Shown here: positions 25,890 to 33,663 of the stretch, in pieces
Position numbering within the stretch: position 1 is the first letter of the stretch
How the letters are laid out: every line of letters starts with the position of its first letter
DNA from: Azospirillum brasilense
GTDB lineage: Bacteria; Pseudomonadota; Alphaproteobacteria; Azospirillales; Azospirillaceae
Reading direction: 5' to 3'
DNA length: 64,000 nucleotides
Assembly: GCF_022023855.1 (NCBI RefSeq)
Contig: NZ_CP059452.1
Location: 427,501-491,500 of the forward strand
Notes under the pieces: model-generated
Told to the model about the DNA's origin: nothing
Databases searched by the model: none
What the model saw: only the letters and a program-made list of their open reading frames with translations
Program-made: the position numbers and the translations under genes

Positions 25890-26576
25890 ATGCAAGCGAA
25901 GGATGTCATGACATCGCCGGTCATCACGGTGGCGCTGGACACCCCCGTGCCGGACATCGCAGAACTGCTTTTGAGCCATCGGATCAGCGGCTTGCCGGTG
26001 GTGGACCAGGATGGTCGCGCGGTCGGCATCATCAGCGAGGGGGACCTTCTGCGCCGGGTGGAGACGGGAACCGACCGTCCGCGCGCCCGCTGGCTGGAGA
26101 TGCTGGTAGGCCGCAACGTGCAGGCCGCCGACTTCCTGAAGACCCATGGGCGCTGCGCGCGCGACGTCATGTCGCGGCCGATCCACGCCGTCGCCCCCGA
26201 CACGGAGATCGCGGAGATCGCCGACCTGATGGAGGACAAGCGGATCAAGCGCGCGCCCGTCCTGGTCGACGGGCGTCCGGTCGGCATCATCAGCCGGGCC
26301 AACCTGCTGCATGGGCTGCTCCGCAACCGGCGCGGCGCCGCCGACTTCGGTACGTCCGGCGACGAAGCGATCCGCGCCGCGCTGCTGGAGGCGTTGGACG
26401 GACAGTCCTGGGTGGACCTCGATCGGATCAACATCGTCGTCAACGACGGGGTCGTGCAGCTCTGGGGCATGGTCGACAGCGAGGAGCAGCGCCGCGCCCT
26501 GCACACCGCGGCAAGCGGCGTGAGCGGCGTCAAGCGCGTGGAGGAGCATCTGAACCGGAACCGCTTCGTCGGGTGA
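25890..26576 (+). CDS. CBS-domain pair protein with BON domain
   Basis: A 228-residue soluble protein. Two CBS motifs (MQAKDVMTSPVITVALDT at the N-terminus; CARDVMSRPIHAVAPDTEI near residue 91) form a Bateman module that binds adenine nucleotides. A C-terminal BON domain follows (DRINIVVNDGVVQLWGMVDS, then VSGVKRVEEHL). This architecture is common in proteobacteria, where its exact role is unsettled; energy or stress sensing is the usual guess. AGGGAGG lies 9 bases before the ATG; upstream in-frame codons lack a ribosome site. It stands 36 bases before the GntR-type regulator. Confidence 0.9.
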   Translation: MQAKDVMTSPVITVALDTPVPDIAELLLSHRISGLPVVDQDGRAVGIISEGDLLRRVETGTDRPRARWLEMLVGRNVQAADFLKTHGRCARDVMSRPIHAVAPDTEIAEIADLMEDKRIKRAPVLVDGRPVGIISRANLLHGLLRNRRGAADFGTSGDEAIRAALLEALDGQSWVDLDRINIVVNDGVVQLWGMVDSEEQRRALHTAASGVSGVKRVEEHLNRNRFVG

Positions 26577-26612
26577 TCTCCCGGCCATCCGCCCCATCGA
26601 AGGAGCAGCCCG

Positions 26613-27386
26613 ATGCCGCCACCCGAACTGTCCGTCCAACCGCTGGATTCCGGCGCCACCTTCCGCAACCAGGTCTACCGAAAGCTGAAGCAGGCCATCA
26701 TCCAGATGGACATCTACGACCACCCCGGTGACGTCCGGCTGGACGAACGCCAGCTCAGCGGCCTGCTGGGCGTCAGCCGGACCCCGATCCGCGAGGCCCT
26801 GACCCTGCTGGAGCAGGAAGGTCTGGTGCGGCTGGAGCCGCGGCGGGGAATCTACATCGTCCGCAAGACCAAGACCGAGATCATCGAGATGATCATCGCC
26901 TGGGCGGCACTGGAAAGCATGGCGACCCGCCTCGCCGCCGAGCGCGCCACCGAGGAGGACATCGGCACGCTGTGGAACATCTTCCGCAGCTTCGAGGAGC
27001 AGGCTCCGTCCGACAACATCCAGGAATATTCCGACGCCAACATCGAGTTCCACAAGGCGATCATCCGCCTCAGCCGGGCGCGCATCCTGGAAACGCTGAC
27101 CGACAACCTGTTCATCCACATGCGGGCCATCCGCAAGCTGTCCATCCGGCAGGACAACCGGGCCGAACAGTCGATGCACGAGCACCGCGAGATCATCCGT
27201 GCGCTGGAGCGGCGCGACGGCGAGTTGGCCGAGCGTCTGGCGCGCGAGCACACGCTGGGTCTGGCCGCCCATGTCGAGCGGCACGGCGACTTCCTCGACT
27301 GGCTGCGTCTGGCCGAGGTGCGCAATCCTGAGGCGCGCGGGGCGGAGATCAAGGCCGCGTTCAAGGACGGCCTGCCACTGATGTAG
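26613..27386 (+). CDS. FadR-subfamily GntR transcriptional regulator
   Basis: A 257-residue repressor-type regulator. The N-terminal winged helix (FRNQVYRKLKQAIIQMDIY; recognition region LLGVSRTPIREALTLLEQEG; wing LEPRRGIYIV) is followed by an all-helical FCD ligand domain with the metal-binding residues expected in FHKAIIRLS and HEHREIIRALERRD. Such proteins respond to organic acids. It faces mmsA across a palindromic repeat (convergent), so it could control the transporter, the mmsA operon or a distant target; none of these is shown by the sequence. Confidence 0.88.
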   Translation: MPPPELSVQPLDSGATFRNQVYRKLKQAIIQMDIYDHPGDVRLDERQLSGLLGVSRTPIREALTLLEQEGLVRLEPRRGIYIVRKTKTEIIEMIIAWAALESMATRLAAERATEEDIGTLWNIFRSFEEQAPSDNIQEYSDANIEFHKAIIRLSRARILETLTDNLFIHMRAIRKLSIRQDNRAEQSMHEHREIIRALERRDGELAERLAREHTLGLAAHVERHGDFLDWLRLAEVRNPEARGAEIKAAFKDGLPLM

Positions 27387-27410
27387 CAGCGGACCGCGGA
27401 CTGCAATTTA

Positions 27411-27530
27411 ACCCTCTCCCCCCTGGGGAGAGGGTGGCCCGAAGGGCCGGTGAGGGGGTCGTGCGTTTCCGATACGTCCGGCCCAAGCGCATCCCCCTCA
27501 CCCTAACCCTCTCCCCGGAGGGGAGAGGGA
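27411..27530. repeat. Intergenic palindromic repeat, complete copy
   Basis: Two hairpins, CCCTCTCCCC/GGGGAGAGGG (27412-27433) and CCCTCTCCCC/GGGGAGAGGG (27507-27529), held inside a wider inverted repeat (GTGAGGGGG against CCCCCTCAC). It fills the gap between convergent genes and likely folds as a bidirectional 3' end. Confidence 0.85.
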
Positions 27531-27544
27531 ATTACGCCTCCCGC

Positions 27545-29044
27545 TCACTTCATCGACGGGAAGGAGAACTGCGCGCCTTCGCGCACGCCGCCAGCCGGCC
27601 AGCGCTGGGTGATCGTCTTGCGCCGGGTGTAGAAGCGCACGCCGTCCGGCCCGTAGGCCGCCAGATCGCCGAACAGCGACCGCTTCCAGCCGCCGAAGCT
27701 GTGATAGGCCACCGGCACCGGCAGCGGCACGTTGACGCCGACCATGCCGACCTTGATCGCGTCGCTGAAATAGCGCGCGGCCTCGCCGTCGCGGGTGAAC
27801 AGGCAGGTGCCGTTGCCGTATTCGTGGGCGTCGATCAGGTCCATGCCCTCCTGCATCGTCTTTACGCGCACGACGCAGAGCACCGGGCCGAAGATCTCTT
27901 CCCGATAGATGCTCATGTCCGGCGTCACCCGGTCGAACAGACAGCCGCCGAGGAAGAAGCCGCCCTCGTGCCCCGGCACCACCAGCCCGCGGCCGTCGAC
28001 CACCAGCTCCGCCCCTTCGGCGACGCCCTGGTCGACAAAGCCCTTCACCTTCTCGAAATGGGCGCGGGTGACCAGCGGACCCATGTCGCAGCCGGTGCCG
28101 GTCCCCGCCCCCACCGTCAGGCCGCGCACCTGCTCCGCCAGCATCGCCACCACGCGGTCAGCGGTTTCGTCGCCCACCGCAACGACCACGGAGATCGCCA
28201 TGCAGCGCTCCCCGCAGGAGCCGTAGGCCGCCCCTATGATCGCGCTGACCGCGTTGTCGAGATCGGCATCGGGCATGACGATGGCGTGGTTCTTGGCCCC
28301 GCCCAATGCCTGCACGCGTTTCCCATGAGCGGTGCCGGTGGCGTAGACATACTCGGCGACCGGCGTCGAGCCAACGAAGCTGACCGCCTGGACGCGCGGG
28401 TCGGTCAGCAGCGTGTCCACCGCCTCCTTGTCGCCATGGACGACGTTCAGCACGCCCGGCGGCAGTCCTGCCTCCTGGGCCAGCTGCGCGACGAGCAGGG
28501 AAGCGCTCGGGTCGCGCTCCGACGGCTTCAGGATGAAGCTGTTGCCGCAGGCCACAGCAACCGGGAACATCCACAGCGGGACCATGGCCGGGAAGTTGAA
28601 GGGCGTAATGCCCGCCACGACGCCCAGCGGCTGGAACTCCGACCAGCTGTCGATGCCCGGCCCGACATTCTTGGAATGCTCGCCCTTCAGCAGATCGGCG
28701 ATGCCGCAGGCGTACTCGACATTCTCGATGCCGCGGGTCAGCTCGCCGCGGGCGTCCTCCAGCGTCTTGCCGTGCTCCCGCGTGATCGCCGCGCAGACGC
28801 GGTCGGCGTTGTCTTCCAGCAATTGCCGGAAGCGGAACATCACCCGTGCCCGCTTGGCCGGCGGCGTCGCCCGCCACGCCGGGAAGGCGGCCTCTGCGGC
28901 GGCGATGGCCAATTCCACGGTGGCGCGGCCGGCCAGCGGGACGCGGCCGACGGTCTCGCCCGTCGCCGGGTTCACGATGTCGGCGCTGCGGCTGTCGGCG
29001 GGGGCGTCGGCCGTGCCGCCGATGAGGTGCGGAACGAGGGTCAT
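27545..29044 (-). CDS. mmsA: CoA-acylating methylmalonate-semialdehyde dehydrogenase
   Basis: A 499-residue aldehyde dehydrogenase that oxidises malonate or methylmalonate semialdehyde with NAD and CoA to acetyl- or propionyl-CoA, in beta-alanine, valine and inositol breakdown. The substrate motif FNFPAMVPLWMFPVACG is near residue 150, the Rossmann loop VSFVGSTPVAEYVY follows, and the catalytic Cys lies in SCGERCMAIS. The C-terminus has SFGGWKRSLFGD. The length is standard. It is 28 bases downstream of the aminotransferase gene, which makes semialdehydes, so the pair form one pathway and probably one transcript. Confidence 0.94.
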   Translation of the reverse strand: MTLVPHLIGGTADAPADSRSADIVNPATGETVGRVPLAGRATVELAIAAAEAAFPAWRATPPAKRARVMFRFRQLLEDNADRVCAAITREHGKTLEDARGELTRGIENVEYACGIADLLKGEHSKNVGPGIDSWSEFQPLGVVAGITPFNFPAMVPLWMFPVAVACGNSFILKPSERDPSASLLVAQLAQEAGLPPGVLNVVHGDKEAVDTLLTDPRVQAVSFVGSTPVAEYVYATGTAHGKRVQALGGAKNHAIVMPDADLDNAVSAIIGAAYGSCGERCMAISVVVAVGDETADRVVAMLAEQVRGLTVGAGTGTGCDMGPLVTRAHFEKVKGFVDQGVAEGAELVVDGRGLVVPGHEGGFFLGGCLFDRVTPDMSIYREEIFGPVLCVVRVKTMQEGMDLIDAHEYGNGTCLFTRDGEAARYFSDAIKVGMVGVNVPLPVPVAYHSFGGWKRSLFGDLAAYGPDGVRFYTRRKTITQRWPAGGVREGAQFSFPSMK

Positions 29045-29072
29045 GGCGTTTCCATTGTCCTCCTTCGGTGGC

Positions 29073-30434
29073 TCAGGCGGTTGCCTGGATGGCGTCGGCG
29101 ACGGCGTTCATCAGCCGGTCGAGGTCGTCGCGCTCGCTGATGAAATGCGGGCCGAACTGCAGCGTGTCGCCGCCGAAGCGGACGTAGAAGCCCGCCTTCC
29201 AGCACTTCATGGCGATCTCGTAGGGCCGGCGGGCCGGCTCGCCCGGCAGGGCGGCGATCTGCACCGCGCCGCACAGCCCGTAGTTGCGGATGTCGGTGAC
29301 GTGCTTCAGCCCCTTCAGCCCGTGCAGCACCGTCTCGAAATGCGGAGCCAGATCCGCCGCCTTCTCGGCCAGCCGGTCCCGCTCGAACAGCTCCAGCGCG
29401 GCGAGGCCGGCGGCGCAGGCAACGGGGTGGGCGGAGTAGGTGTAGCCGTGCGGGAACTCGACCATGTAGTCGGCGCCGCTATTGTCCATGAAGGTTTGGT
29501 AGATCTCATGGTTGGCGACGACGGCCCCCATCGGCACCGCGCCGTTGGTCAGGCCCTTGGCGACGTTCATGATGTCGGGGACCACGCCGAAGGCGTCGGC
29601 GCCGAAGGCGGCCCCCATGCGGCCGAAGCCGGTGATGACCTCGTCGAAGATCAGCAGGATGTCGTGCTTGTCGCACAGCGCACGCAGCCGCTTCAGATAG
29701 CCCTTGGGCGGCGGCAGCACGCCCGCCGATCCGGCCAGCGGCTCCACGATCACCGCGGCGATGTTGGAGGCGTCGTGCAGGGCGACCAGTTCCTCCAGCG
29801 CGTCGGCCAGTTCGGCGCCCTGCTCCGGCAGGCCCTTGGTGAAGGCGTTCTGCGGCAGCAGTGTGTGCGGCAGATGGTCGGCCTCGACGCCCGAGCCGAA
29901 CAGCTTGCGGTTGCCGCCGATGCCGCCCAGGCTGATGCCGCCGAAATTGACGCCGTGATAGCCCTTGGACCGGCCGATCAGCTTGGTCTTGGTCGGCTGG
30001 CCCTTCAGCCGCCAATAGGCGCGCGCCATCTTCAGCGACGTATCGGTTGCCTCCGACCCTGAATTGACGAAGAACACGTGGTCCAGCCCGGCCGGCGTCA
30101 TCGAGGCCAGCTTGTGCGCCAGCTTGAAGGCCGCCGGGTGGCCGAACTGGAAGGCCGGGCTGTAGTCCAGCTCGGCGATCTGCCGGGCGACGGCCTCGCT
30201 GATCTCGCGGCGGCTGTGCCCGGCGCCGCAACACCACAGGCCGGACAGGCTGTCGTAGATCTTCCGACCCTCGGTGTCCCAGTACCAGGCGCCTTCGGCG
30301 CGGGCGATCAGGCGCGGGTTCGCCTTGAATTCGCGGTTCGCCGTGAAAGGCATCCAGTGGGCGTCCAGCTCCTCGCGCGTCAGCCCGGCGGTCGGGGCGG
30401 TTCCGGCTTTCTGGCTCTCGTCCAACGGCGGCAT
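29073..30434 (-). CDS. bauA: Omega-amino acid (beta-alanine) - pyruvate aminotransferase
   Basis: A 453-residue class III PLP aminotransferase. HWMPFTANREFKANPRLIA near the N-terminus, SLSGLWCCGAGH, FFVNSGSEATDTSLKMARAY and SKGYHGVNFGG match beta-alanine-pyruvate transaminases. The cofactor site is LIFDEVITGFGRMG and the Schiff-base Lys is in VAKGLTNGAVPMG. It would convert beta-alanine or similar amines to malonate semialdehyde for MmsA. I start at 30434, where AGGAG lies 9 bases upstream; an ATG 96 bases further out would run into the regulator's promoter region. A divergent LysR regulator begins 125 bases away. Confidence 0.92.
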   Translation of the reverse strand: MPPLDESQKAGTAPTAGLTREELDAHWMPFTANREFKANPRLIARAEGAWYWDTEGRKIYDSLSGLWCCGAGHSRREISEAVARQIAELDYSPAFQFGHPAAFKLAHKLASMTPAGLDHVFFVNSGSEATDTSLKMARAYWRLKGQPTKTKLIGRSKGYHGVNFGGISLGGIGGNRKLFGSGVEADHLPHTLLPQNAFTKGLPEQGAELADALEELVALHDASNIAAVIVEPLAGSAGVLPPPKGYLKRLRALCDKHDILLIFDEVITGFGRMGAAFGADAFGVVPDIMNVAKGLTNGAVPMGAVVANHEIYQTFMDNSGADYMVEFPHGYTYSAHPVACAAGLAALELFERDRLAEKAADLAPHFETVLHGLKGLKHVTDIRNYGLCGAVQIAALPGEPARRPYEIAMKCWKAGFYVRFGGDTLQFGPHFISERDDLDRLMNAVADAIQATA

Positions 30435-30509
30435 CGGGCGGCGCTCCTGCTGGTTTGGGTGGTCATCGGAAATCGCTTCGGAAAACAGTGTGCGCGGAGG
30501 CTTGGTTGC

Positions 30510-30524
30510 GGTTAAATCCAAACC
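30510..30524. promoter_or_regulatory. Candidate LysR operator between divergent genes
   Basis: The interrupted palindrome GGTT-N7-AACC lies in the 125-base gap between the aminotransferase and lysR starts, with further GGTT/AACC half-sites at 30504-30507 and 30529-30532. LysR proteins usually bind such divergent gaps. The exact contact bases are a guess. Confidence 0.35.
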
Positions 30525-30559
30525 ATTCAAACCTTACGCAAGCATCCGCTTACCTATCC

Positions 30560-31522
30560 ATGACCAAGCCCGCCCGCCCCTTGAGCGGCCTCAACGACGC
30601 CGACCTGCGCCTGCTGCGCGTCTTCAAGACGGTGGTGGAGTGCGGCGGCTTTTCCGCGGCGGAGGTGGAGCTGAACATCAGCCGCGCCGCCATCAGCCTG
30701 CACATGGCCGACCTGGAGCGGCGGCTGGGGCTGCGGCTGTGCCGGCGCGGGCGGGCGGGCTTTCTGCTGACCGACGAGGGGCGCATGGCCTACGAGGCGG
30801 CGCTGCGCCTGTTCGCCGGCCTGGAGAGCTTCCGCAGCGAGATCAACGCCGCGCACGGGCGGCTGCGCGGCGAATTGAACATCGGCATCACCGACAACCT
30901 CGTGACGATGCCGAAGATGCGGGTGACCGACGCGCTCCGCGGCCTCAAGCAGCAGGGGCCGGAGGTGCGGGTGAACATCCGCATGATCCCGCCCAACGAG
31001 ATTGAGCGCGGCGTGCTGGACGGGCGCCTGCAGGTCGGCGTGGTGCCGGCGCGGCGCGCCCTGCCCGGCCTGGACCGTCTGCCGCTGTACCAGGAGGAGT
31101 CACACCTTTACTGCGGGCGCGGCCATCCGCTGTTCGATGCGGAAACGGTGCCCGACGCCGCGGTAGAGGCCGCCGATGCCGTCGCCCCGACCGAGGCGCA
31201 GCAGGTGCCGGAGGCGGCGGGGGTGCAGCAGGCGCTGACCGCCACCGCCACCGCCACCGACCGCGAGGGCGTGGCCTTCCTCATCCTGACCGGCTGCTAT
31301 GTCGGCTTCCTGCCCACCCATTACGCGCAGCAATGGGTCGAACGCGGGGCGATGCGCGCCCTTCTTCCGGATCGCTTCCATTACGCCCAGGAGTTCCAGG
31401 CAGTCACCAAAGCGGGCACGCAGGCCAATCTGGTGCTGGAGCGGTTTCTCGACCTGCTGAGACGGACGGGGCTGGAGGGGCCAGGAATGAAGAGGGTGGG
31501 CAGCCCCCAAAAATCAGGGTGA
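30560..31522 (+). CDS. LysR-family transcriptional regulator
   Basis: A 320-residue regulator. The N-terminal helix-turn-helix includes DADLRLLRVFKTVVECGGFS, AAEVELNISRAAISLHMADLE and RRLGLRLCRRGRAGFLLTDEG; the C-terminal part is the inducer-binding domain (GELNIGITDNL, then VGVVPARRALPG). It starts at 30560 after a weak ribosome site. It is divergent from the aminotransferase-mmsA operon, the usual layout for a LysR protein and its target, so it probably activates that operon with a beta-alanine-like or semialdehyde inducer. Confidence 0.9.
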   Translation: MTKPARPLSGLNDADLRLLRVFKTVVECGGFSAAEVELNISRAAISLHMADLERRLGLRLCRRGRAGFLLTDEGRMAYEAALRLFAGLESFRSEINAAHGRLRGELNIGITDNLVTMPKMRVTDALRGLKQQGPEVRVNIRMIPPNEIERGVLDGRLQVGVVPARRALPGLDRLPLYQEESHLYCGRGHPLFDAETVPDAAVEAADAVAPTEAQQVPEAAGVQQALTATATATDREGVAFLILTGCYVGFLPTHYAQQWVERGAMRALLPDRFHYAQEFQAVTKAGTQANLVLERFLDLLRRTGLEGPGMKRVGSPQKSG

Positions 31523-31601
31523 TTTCCATTGACGCCGAACCGCTCACGCCCCACCGTAATTGAGGGGGATACGAACAAAGAACCGGTGGGGGAGCGCGGC
31601 C

Positions 31602-32162
31602 ATGGTGATGCTGACCGAACAGTTCGTCATCGACTATCTGCTGTTCGCCGCAGTCCTCCTCACCGTCACCTGCTCCCTGCTCGGCAGTTTCTTTCTCAGC
31701 GCGCTCACCCGCCAGACAGGCGCCCTTCCACGTCTGCTGCTGTGGGGCGTTCCGGCGACCCTGCTCAGCACCGCCCTGTGGTCGCTGGCCATGCCCGCAG
31801 ACCAAGCACTCGTCGTCGGCGTGGCCACCGCCGGAGCGACGCTCATCGGTCAGCATCTCCTGCCCTTCGGCCCGGTCGGCCAAGCCGGCTCCTGGTCATG
31901 GGAGGCGTTGCTGTTCCGCGGCCTGTCCTGGACCGGGCGCACCGCCCTGATGCTCGCTCCCGCCGTGTGGCTCGGCGGCATGCCGTCCTGGATCCTGTGG
32001 TTCGCCCTGGCCGGCCCCATGAACGCGGCCATCTTCGCCCTGTGCCAGTTGCGCGGCACCAACCCGGCGCTGCGCCGGTCGGTGGAACAGGGCGATGTCC
32101 TGTGGGGCGGCTCCCAGGGGGCGGTTCTGGGCGGCCTGCCGGCGTTCCTGATGCTTTTGTGA
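31602..32162 (+). CDS. Hypothetical membrane protein, 186 aa
   Basis: A 186-residue hydrophobic protein with about five to six membrane helices (YLLFAAVLLTVTCSLLGSFF; LLLWGVPATLLSTALWSLAM; ALVVGVATAGATLIG; LAGPMNAAIFALC). GGGGGAG lies 7 bases before the ATG at 31602. The C-terminal part is cytoplasmic or short (GDVLWGGSQGAVLGGLPAFL). I do not recognise the family. It lies downstream of the LysR gene by 79 bases, but a link is not shown. Confidence 0.65.
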   Translation: MVMLTEQFVIDYLLFAAVLLTVTCSLLGSFFLSALTRQTGALPRLLLWGVPATLLSTALWSLAMPADQALVVGVATAGATLIGQHLLPFGPVGQAGSWSWEALLFRGLSWTGRTALMLAPAVWLGGMPSWILWFALAGPMNAAIFALCQLRGTNPALRRSVEQGDVLWGGSQGAVLGGLPAFLMLL

Positions 32163-32326
32163 CCGGTCCCCAGAAAACCGGGGATGAATCCACCGTACTC
32201 ATACGAAAATGCACCGGGTGGGTCTTGCGTGGGTGGGACGACCGGGCCATCTGTGCGGGACTGGCTCCGGGCCCCTCTGGCGGTCCACTTGGTACGGACC
32301 GCGATGTCGGAGCCCTTCACTTGAGC

Positions 32327-32343
32327 GGACGGCTCAGCCGTCC
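32327..32343 (+). promoter_or_regulatory. Hairpin just before a ribosome binding site
   Basis: GGACGGC-TCA-GCCGTCC, a perfect 7-base stem, ends about 7 bases before GGAGGG (32350-32355) of the next gene. It may be part of the leader and affect translation or mark an upstream 3' end. Confidence 0.35.
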
Positions 32344-32360
32344 CCTTCTGGAGGGTCCGT

Positions 32361-32828
32361 ATGACCGCTACCTCTTTTTCTTCTTTCCGTTACGGTTCCG
32401 CCTACAACGAGACGGCGCATGTCGCCGCGCGCCAGCGGCTTGAATGGCTGGCACGGACGATGGACAGCGCCATCCGCGTGCCGGGGACCAACATCACCTT
32501 TGGCGCCGATGCGGTGCTGGGTCTGATCCCCGGCTTCGGCAACCTCGCCACCACGGCGGTGTCCGGCTATCTCATCCGCGAGGCCTGGAGGCTCGGCGTG
32601 CCGCGCGGCAAGCTGCTGCGCATGGTCGGCAACGTGGCGATGGACAGCTTGGTCAGCGCCGTCCCGGTCGCCGGCAACATCGCCGACGTGTTCTGGAAGG
32701 CCAACCGCAAGAACATGGCGATCCTCGCCGAGCATCTGGACGGCCATCCCCCGCAAGGCGACCGGACCAATCACCGCCGTCGCTCGGCGCCCTACACCAT
32801 CGACGGCGAGTGGCGCCGGACGCGTTGA
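32361..32828 (+). CDS. DUF4112 membrane protein
   Basis: A 155-residue protein of the DUF4112 family: LEWLARTMDSAIRVPGTNIT, FGADAVLGLIPGFGNLATTAVSG, then MVGNVAMDSLVSAVPVAGNI, which ends with a conserved DVFWKANRKN. Two to three amphipathic or membrane helices are likely. Function of the family is unknown. GGAGGG precedes the ATG by 5 bases. It is convergent with the flavin oxidase-like gene. Confidence 0.85.
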   Translation: MTATSFSSFRYGSAYNETAHVAARQRLEWLARTMDSAIRVPGTNITFGADAVLGLIPGFGNLATTAVSGYLIREAWRLGVPRGKLLRMVGNVAMDSLVSAVPVAGNIADVFWKANRKNMAILAEHLDGHPPQGDRTNHRRRSAPYTIDGEWRRTR

Positions 32829-32837
32829 CGGGGGGCG

Positions 32838-33563
32838 TCACTCCCCGCTGAACCGGATGCGGTGGTTTTCCAGCATCAGCTCGTCCAACCGGCGGCCGGC
32901 GGTGAAGCCCGCCAGCCCCGGCGGGACCGGCGTATTGGCGGGAAGCCGCGGACAGGGTTCGGCGGCGCCGATCACCTGAACCACCGGATAGCGGGCGGTG
33001 TAGATGGGTAATTCCATGTCCTCGCCCTCATCCGACAGGCCCTTGCCCCGGACCTTGGCGCTCGCCTCCTCGATCTCCATGCCGACGACCATAGTCGCCT
33101 TGATCTCCTGCACCGTGCTGGTTCGCAACTCGGCGCTGCGCCCCGGATAGAAGCGGTCGACCATGGCGTCGAGCGCGCGAGCCTTGGCCTCCGGCTCCTC
33201 GACGATGCGCGCGGTGCCGAAACACATGGCCGACCGATAATCGGCCGAATGGTTGAACCCACAGCGGGCCAACACGAGGCTGTCGAGATGCGTCACGGTC
33301 AGGCAGACCGGCAGGCCGTCGCGCTGCGACCGCAGCATCCGGCTGGCCGAGGAGCCGTGCCAGTAGAGATGCTCACCCTCCCGCCAGAAGGCCGTGGGGG
33401 TGCAGTAGGGCTGCCCGTCGATCACGTAGGCGATGTGCGCGATCATCGCGCCGTCAAGGATGGCGTGAACGGATTCGCGATCGTAGCGCCCCCGCTCGTG
33501 CAGGCGTTTCACACGATTGCGGTCGGTGATTGGATAGCTGTCGGACGGAACGGCCTCGGACAT
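32838..33563 (-). CDS. Pyridoxamine 5'-phosphate oxidase-like flavin-binding protein
   Basis: A 241-residue protein of the split-barrel flavin superfamily. DRNRVKRLHERGRYDRESVH leads to the barrel strands AHIAYVIDGQPYCTPTAFWR, LYWHGSSASRMLRS and VCLTVTHLDSLVLAR, the usual FMN phosphate site. It is longer than true PdxH and lacks an obvious full PLP-site C-terminus, so it is more likely a flavin/heme-type member than the biosynthetic oxidase. The start at 33563 is set by the MSEAVPSD beginning; upstream codons overlap the promoter of the divergent MocR gene, which likely controls it. Confidence 0.85.
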   Translation of the reverse strand: MSEAVPSDSYPITDRNRVKRLHERGRYDRESVHAILDGAMIAHIAYVIDGQPYCTPTAFWREGEHLYWHGSSASRMLRSQRDGLPVCLTVTHLDSLVLARCGFNHSADYRSAMCFGTARIVEEPEAKARALDAMVDRFYPGRSAELRTSTVQEIKATMVVGMEIEEASAKVRGKGLSDEGEDMELPIYTARYPVVQVIGAAEPCPRLPANTPVPPGLAGFTAGRRLDELMLENHRIRFSGE

Positions 33564-33613
33564 CGTGGAACTCACTTCGCGGCGGTGGACAACGGCGCCA
33601 TTAGAGCCTAGCC

Positions 33614-33660
33614 ATTGGTCTGGCGTGAGAGCCAATTGCGACCTTGTCGACTGGACCAAT
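33614..33660. promoter_or_regulatory. Candidate MocR operator pair
   Basis: ATTGGTC (33614-33620) and GACCAAT (33654-33660) form a perfect 7-base inverted repeat with centres 40 bases apart, about four helical turns, in the 100-base gap between divergent genes. The right arm abuts the MocR start codon. This spacing suits a regulator with a large dimeric aminotransferase domain and suggests autoregulation. Confidence 0.45.
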
Positions 33661-33663
33661 CCG

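Noticed and set aside
26613..29044. FadR-type regulator taken as the regulator of mmsA
   Set aside because: The genes are convergent and split by a repeat, while a divergent LysR gene sits at the head of the operon. The link is possible but the layout does not support it.
33565..33663. An upstream extension of the MocR gene by 33 codons
   Set aside because: It would overlap the divergent gene's start and the inverted repeat, and the GntR domain begins properly at the ATG at 33664.
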